A stretch of DNA of 45,031 nucleotides. Origin: an uncultured Ruminococcus sp. (GTDB lineage: Bacteria; Bacillota; Clostridia; Oscillospirales; Acutalibacteraceae). This document shows, one piece after another, positions 43,504-45,031 of this stretch; position 1 is the stretch's first letter; the number at the start of each line of letters is the position of its first letter. The DNA lies in assembly GCA_902802985.1 (NCBI GenBank), contig CADCOE010000035.1:1-45031 (forward strand), written 5' to 3'. The position numbers and the translations under genes were made by a program. A model generated the notes under the pieces. The model saw only the letters and a list, made by a program, of their open reading frames with translations, did no database searches and was not told the origin of the DNA.

Positions 43504-44229
43504 TTATATTTTTTTGACCGTATTCTTCAACGGTTTTTCGGTAATGGAGAAAAAGAGTTCCTCCAGATTTTCTCCGTTTTTTTCCACATAGCTCCTGGTA
43601 CGTTCGGCTTCTATCCTACCGTTCATCATAATAAACACCTTGTCCCAGAACTCTGCCACACTGTCAAGCATATGTGTACTGATGATAACAGAAATTCCTT
43701 TATCACGCATTTCAAACAGCATCGTTTTCAGTTCCTTGATCGCGTGGGGATCCAGTCCGACAAACGGTTCATCAAACAAAACCACTTTTGGTTCGATCAA
43801 CAGGGCACAGCAAATACTGATTTTCTGCTGCATTCCTTTGGACAGTTCCTTACCGAATTTATTGCGTTTGTCGTCCAGTTCCAGACGTTTGATAAGCGTA
43901 TCGGCTCTTTTCTTCCAGCCATCATCCAGCCGATAAGTTCTCGCAATAAACTCCATATGTTCCCATACCGTCAGCAAATCAAATGGAGCCGGTATCTCGG
44001 GAACATAACCAAGAATTTGTTTCGCCTCCATACTTTTATTATTATGACCGCCAATTTCTATTTCACCTTCAAAACGCAGCAGTCCCGCAATACATTTAAT
44101 GGCAGTTGATTTTCCCGCACCATTCGGCCCTGCGAGCACAGCGATTTCTCCATCATTAACGATAAAAGAAAGATTGTCATTTGCCTTAAAGCGGTTGTAC
44201 TTTTTTGTCAGATGTGATACATTAAGCAA
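43504..44229 (-). CDS. ABC transporter ATP-binding protein
   Basis: A 241-residue ATPase. I place the start at TTG 44229 (AGAGGTG 6 nt upstream); GTG 44238 is in frame but overlaps that site. Walker A is AGPNGAGKSTAIK (about 33-45), signature ELSKGMQQK (LSGG variant normal in this exporter type), Walker B VVLFDEPFVGLDP, and switch His in STHMLDS. It energises the adjacent permease. An extended -10 (TTGG TATAAT, 44279-44270) lies about 40 bp upstream. Confidence 0.93.
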   Translation of the reverse strand: MLNVSHLTKKYNRFKANDNLSFIVNDGEIAVLAGPNGAGKSTAIKCIAGLLRFEGEIEIGGHNNKSMEAKQILGYVPEIPAPFDLLTVWEHMEFIARTYRLDDGWKKRADTLIKRLELDDKRNKFGKELSKGMQQKISICCALLIEPKVVLFDEPFVGLDPHAIKELKTMLFEMRDKGISVIISTHMLDSVAEFWDKVFIMMNGRIEAERTRSYVEKNGENLEELFFSITEKPLKNTVKKI

Positions 44230-44356
44230 TTTTTTCACCTCTTTGATCTTTTTTGATTAATGTTATTATATCATCATTATACCAAAAATGCACACATTTT
44301 TTTCGCTTATTTCATTTTTTATGATAAAAATATATTTTCTTTCTGTCCAAACAAGC

Positions 44357-44396
44357 AAAAAAAGGAGAGCAGCCGATTTGTTTCGGACAGCTCCCC
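44357..44396 (-). terminator. Terminator of ispF
   Basis: On the minus strand GGGGAGC.G.CCG pairs with CGG.TGCTCTCC across an 8-nt loop, followed by seven T. Confidence 0.87.
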
Positions 44397-44418
44397 TCTT
44401 CATCCAACAAGCGGACGG

Positions 44419-44895
44419 TCATTTCGTCAGCAATACCACACAATGAGCAGAAATCCCCTCCCTCCTTCCTGTAAAACCAAGCTTTTCTTCGGTTGTTGCT
44501 TTTACACTGACACATTCCACATCTATTCCCATCACAGCTGCCACATTTTCCCGCATTTGAGGAATATAAGCTTTCAGTTTGGGAGCCTGTGCGATCACTG
44601 TTGCGTCAATATTGGATACCGCATAGCCTTTTTCAGCGATCAGCCGACACACCTCAGCAAGAAGTTTGCCGCTGTCCGCCCCTTTATATTGGGGATCGGT
44701 ATCGGGAAAATGGGTTCCTATGTCTCCCAGTGCCGCCGCCCCCAGCAATGCATCCGCTACAGCGTGAAGCAGCACATCAGCATCACTGTGTCCAAGCAAT
44801 CCTTTTTCATACGGAATTTCTGTTCCTCCCAAAATCAATTTTCTGTTCTCTGCAAAACGATGCACGTCATATCCGTGCCCTACTCTTATTATCAT
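44419..44895 (-). CDS. ispF: 2-C-methyl-D-erythritol 2,4-cyclodiphosphate synthase
   Basis: A 158-residue IspF, full family length. ATG 44895 has GGAGG 8 nt upstream; the frame is open to 45012 but that part runs through a mobile-element end. It has GHGYDVHRF at the start, the metal site [18 protein letters not shown], and the signature [16 protein letters not shown]. It makes the cyclic diphosphate of the MEP isoprenoid pathway. ispD, often adjacent or fused, is not in the window. Confidence 0.96.
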   Translation of the reverse strand: MIIRVGHGYDVHRFAENRKLILGGTEIPYEKGLLGHSDADVLLHAVADALLGAAALGDIGTHFPDTDPQYKGADSGKLLAEVCRLIAEKGYAVSNIDATVIAQAPKLKAYIPQMRENVAAVMGIDVECVSVKATTEEKLGFTGRREGISAHCVVLLTK

Positions 44896-44948
44896 TATAG
44901 TTCCTCCTGTTATGCTTTTATCGTAAACGACATTAAGAAACACCCTTT

Positions 44949-45031
44949 GTGACATACTCCCGCCGCCTACGCTGACGCTTAGAGGCGGGGGCTTCTCGTT
45001 CAAGTACGGCAACCCGTACAGTATCAGCGAG
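44949..45031 (-). mobile_element. Right end of an IS200/IS605-type element, truncated by window edge
   Basis: On the minus strand: hairpin GTACGG-GTTG-CCGTAC (about 45006-45021), then GAGAAGCCCC and a CCCGCC/GGCGGG hairpin (44959-44989), ending in GTATGTCAC (44957-44949). I remember this GAAGCCCC...GTATGTCAC ending from TnpB-type elements of gut Firmicutes. It differs in sequence from elements A and B, so it belongs to another subfamily. The rest, possibly with tnpB, is outside the window. Confidence 0.6.

Noticed and set aside
1..45031. tRNA, rRNA, CRISPR arrays or prophage genes
   Set aside because: I looked for tRNA-like cloverleaf ends, rRNA cores, regular repeats and phage structural genes, and saw none.

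Overview
The window looks like chromosome from a low-to-moderate GC, spore-forming member of the Clostridia, probably an Oscillospiraceae/Ruminococcus-like gut bacterium. Support: a Firmicutes-type Tad pilus locus with a DUF5702-like giant protein, a spoVAC gene, a clostridial-order fab/acc cluster, a DUF6106-like membrane protein, a class B sortase, strong Shine-Dalgarno sequences, frequent TTG/GTG starts, and canonical sigma-A promoters. This assignment rests on gene families, not on any rRNA. Almost every gene is on the minus strand.

Layout. 1-9743: a Tad/Flp pilus operon read right to left from a consensus promoter at 9715-9743 (tadZ, tadA, tadB, tadC, Flp pilin, TadE-like, DUF5702-like giant, lipoprotein running off the left edge). 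9805-12370: a MutS-like ATPase with its own promoter, leader ORF and terminator, and a convergent small lipoprotein. 12406-17916: a probable operon iscS-like, thiI, a CinA-like/sortase B fusion, and a second CinA-like membrane protein. 18167-20592: three plus-strand genes (spoVAC, flavin reductase-rubredoxin, nadA). 20683-25361: minus-strand tRNA-modification and housekeeping genes (trmL, an ABC-F ATPase, a CBS-domain protein, a YqiA-like hydrolase, mnmA). 25480-33708: fatty acid operon fabH-fabD-fabG-fabF-accB-fabZ-accC-accD-accA, without acpP or an enoyl-ACP reductase. 33764-37523: a lipoprotein, the bifunctional NAD(P)HX repair enzyme with a long structured leader, a DUF6106-like protein with an apparent interrupted tail, and a small plus-strand gene. 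37531-41850: yitT, pnp and rpsO. 41894-45031: an ABC exporter pair, ispF, and the edge of an IS200/IS605-type element.

The most interesting feature is a pair of transposase-less elements, about 170 bp each and in the same orientation, on either side of pnp (38652-38820 and 41207-41375). Each has a left-end hairpin, an internal sigma-A promoter, a 70-nt core shared at about 88 percent, and a right end of the kind seen at the 3' ends of IS200/IS605 TnpB elements. They look like TnpB-less genes for omegaRNA (the guide RNA of TnpB nucleases). The copy upstream of pnp may also supply the pnp promoter. A third right end of another subfamily lies at the right edge.

Second in interest is the sortase B fused to a cytoplasmic CinA/MoCF-like domain, next to a membrane-anchored protein with the same domain. 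Third is the DUF6106-like gene, whose TAA stop is followed in frame by 37 Lys/Ser-rich codons and then directly by a terminator.
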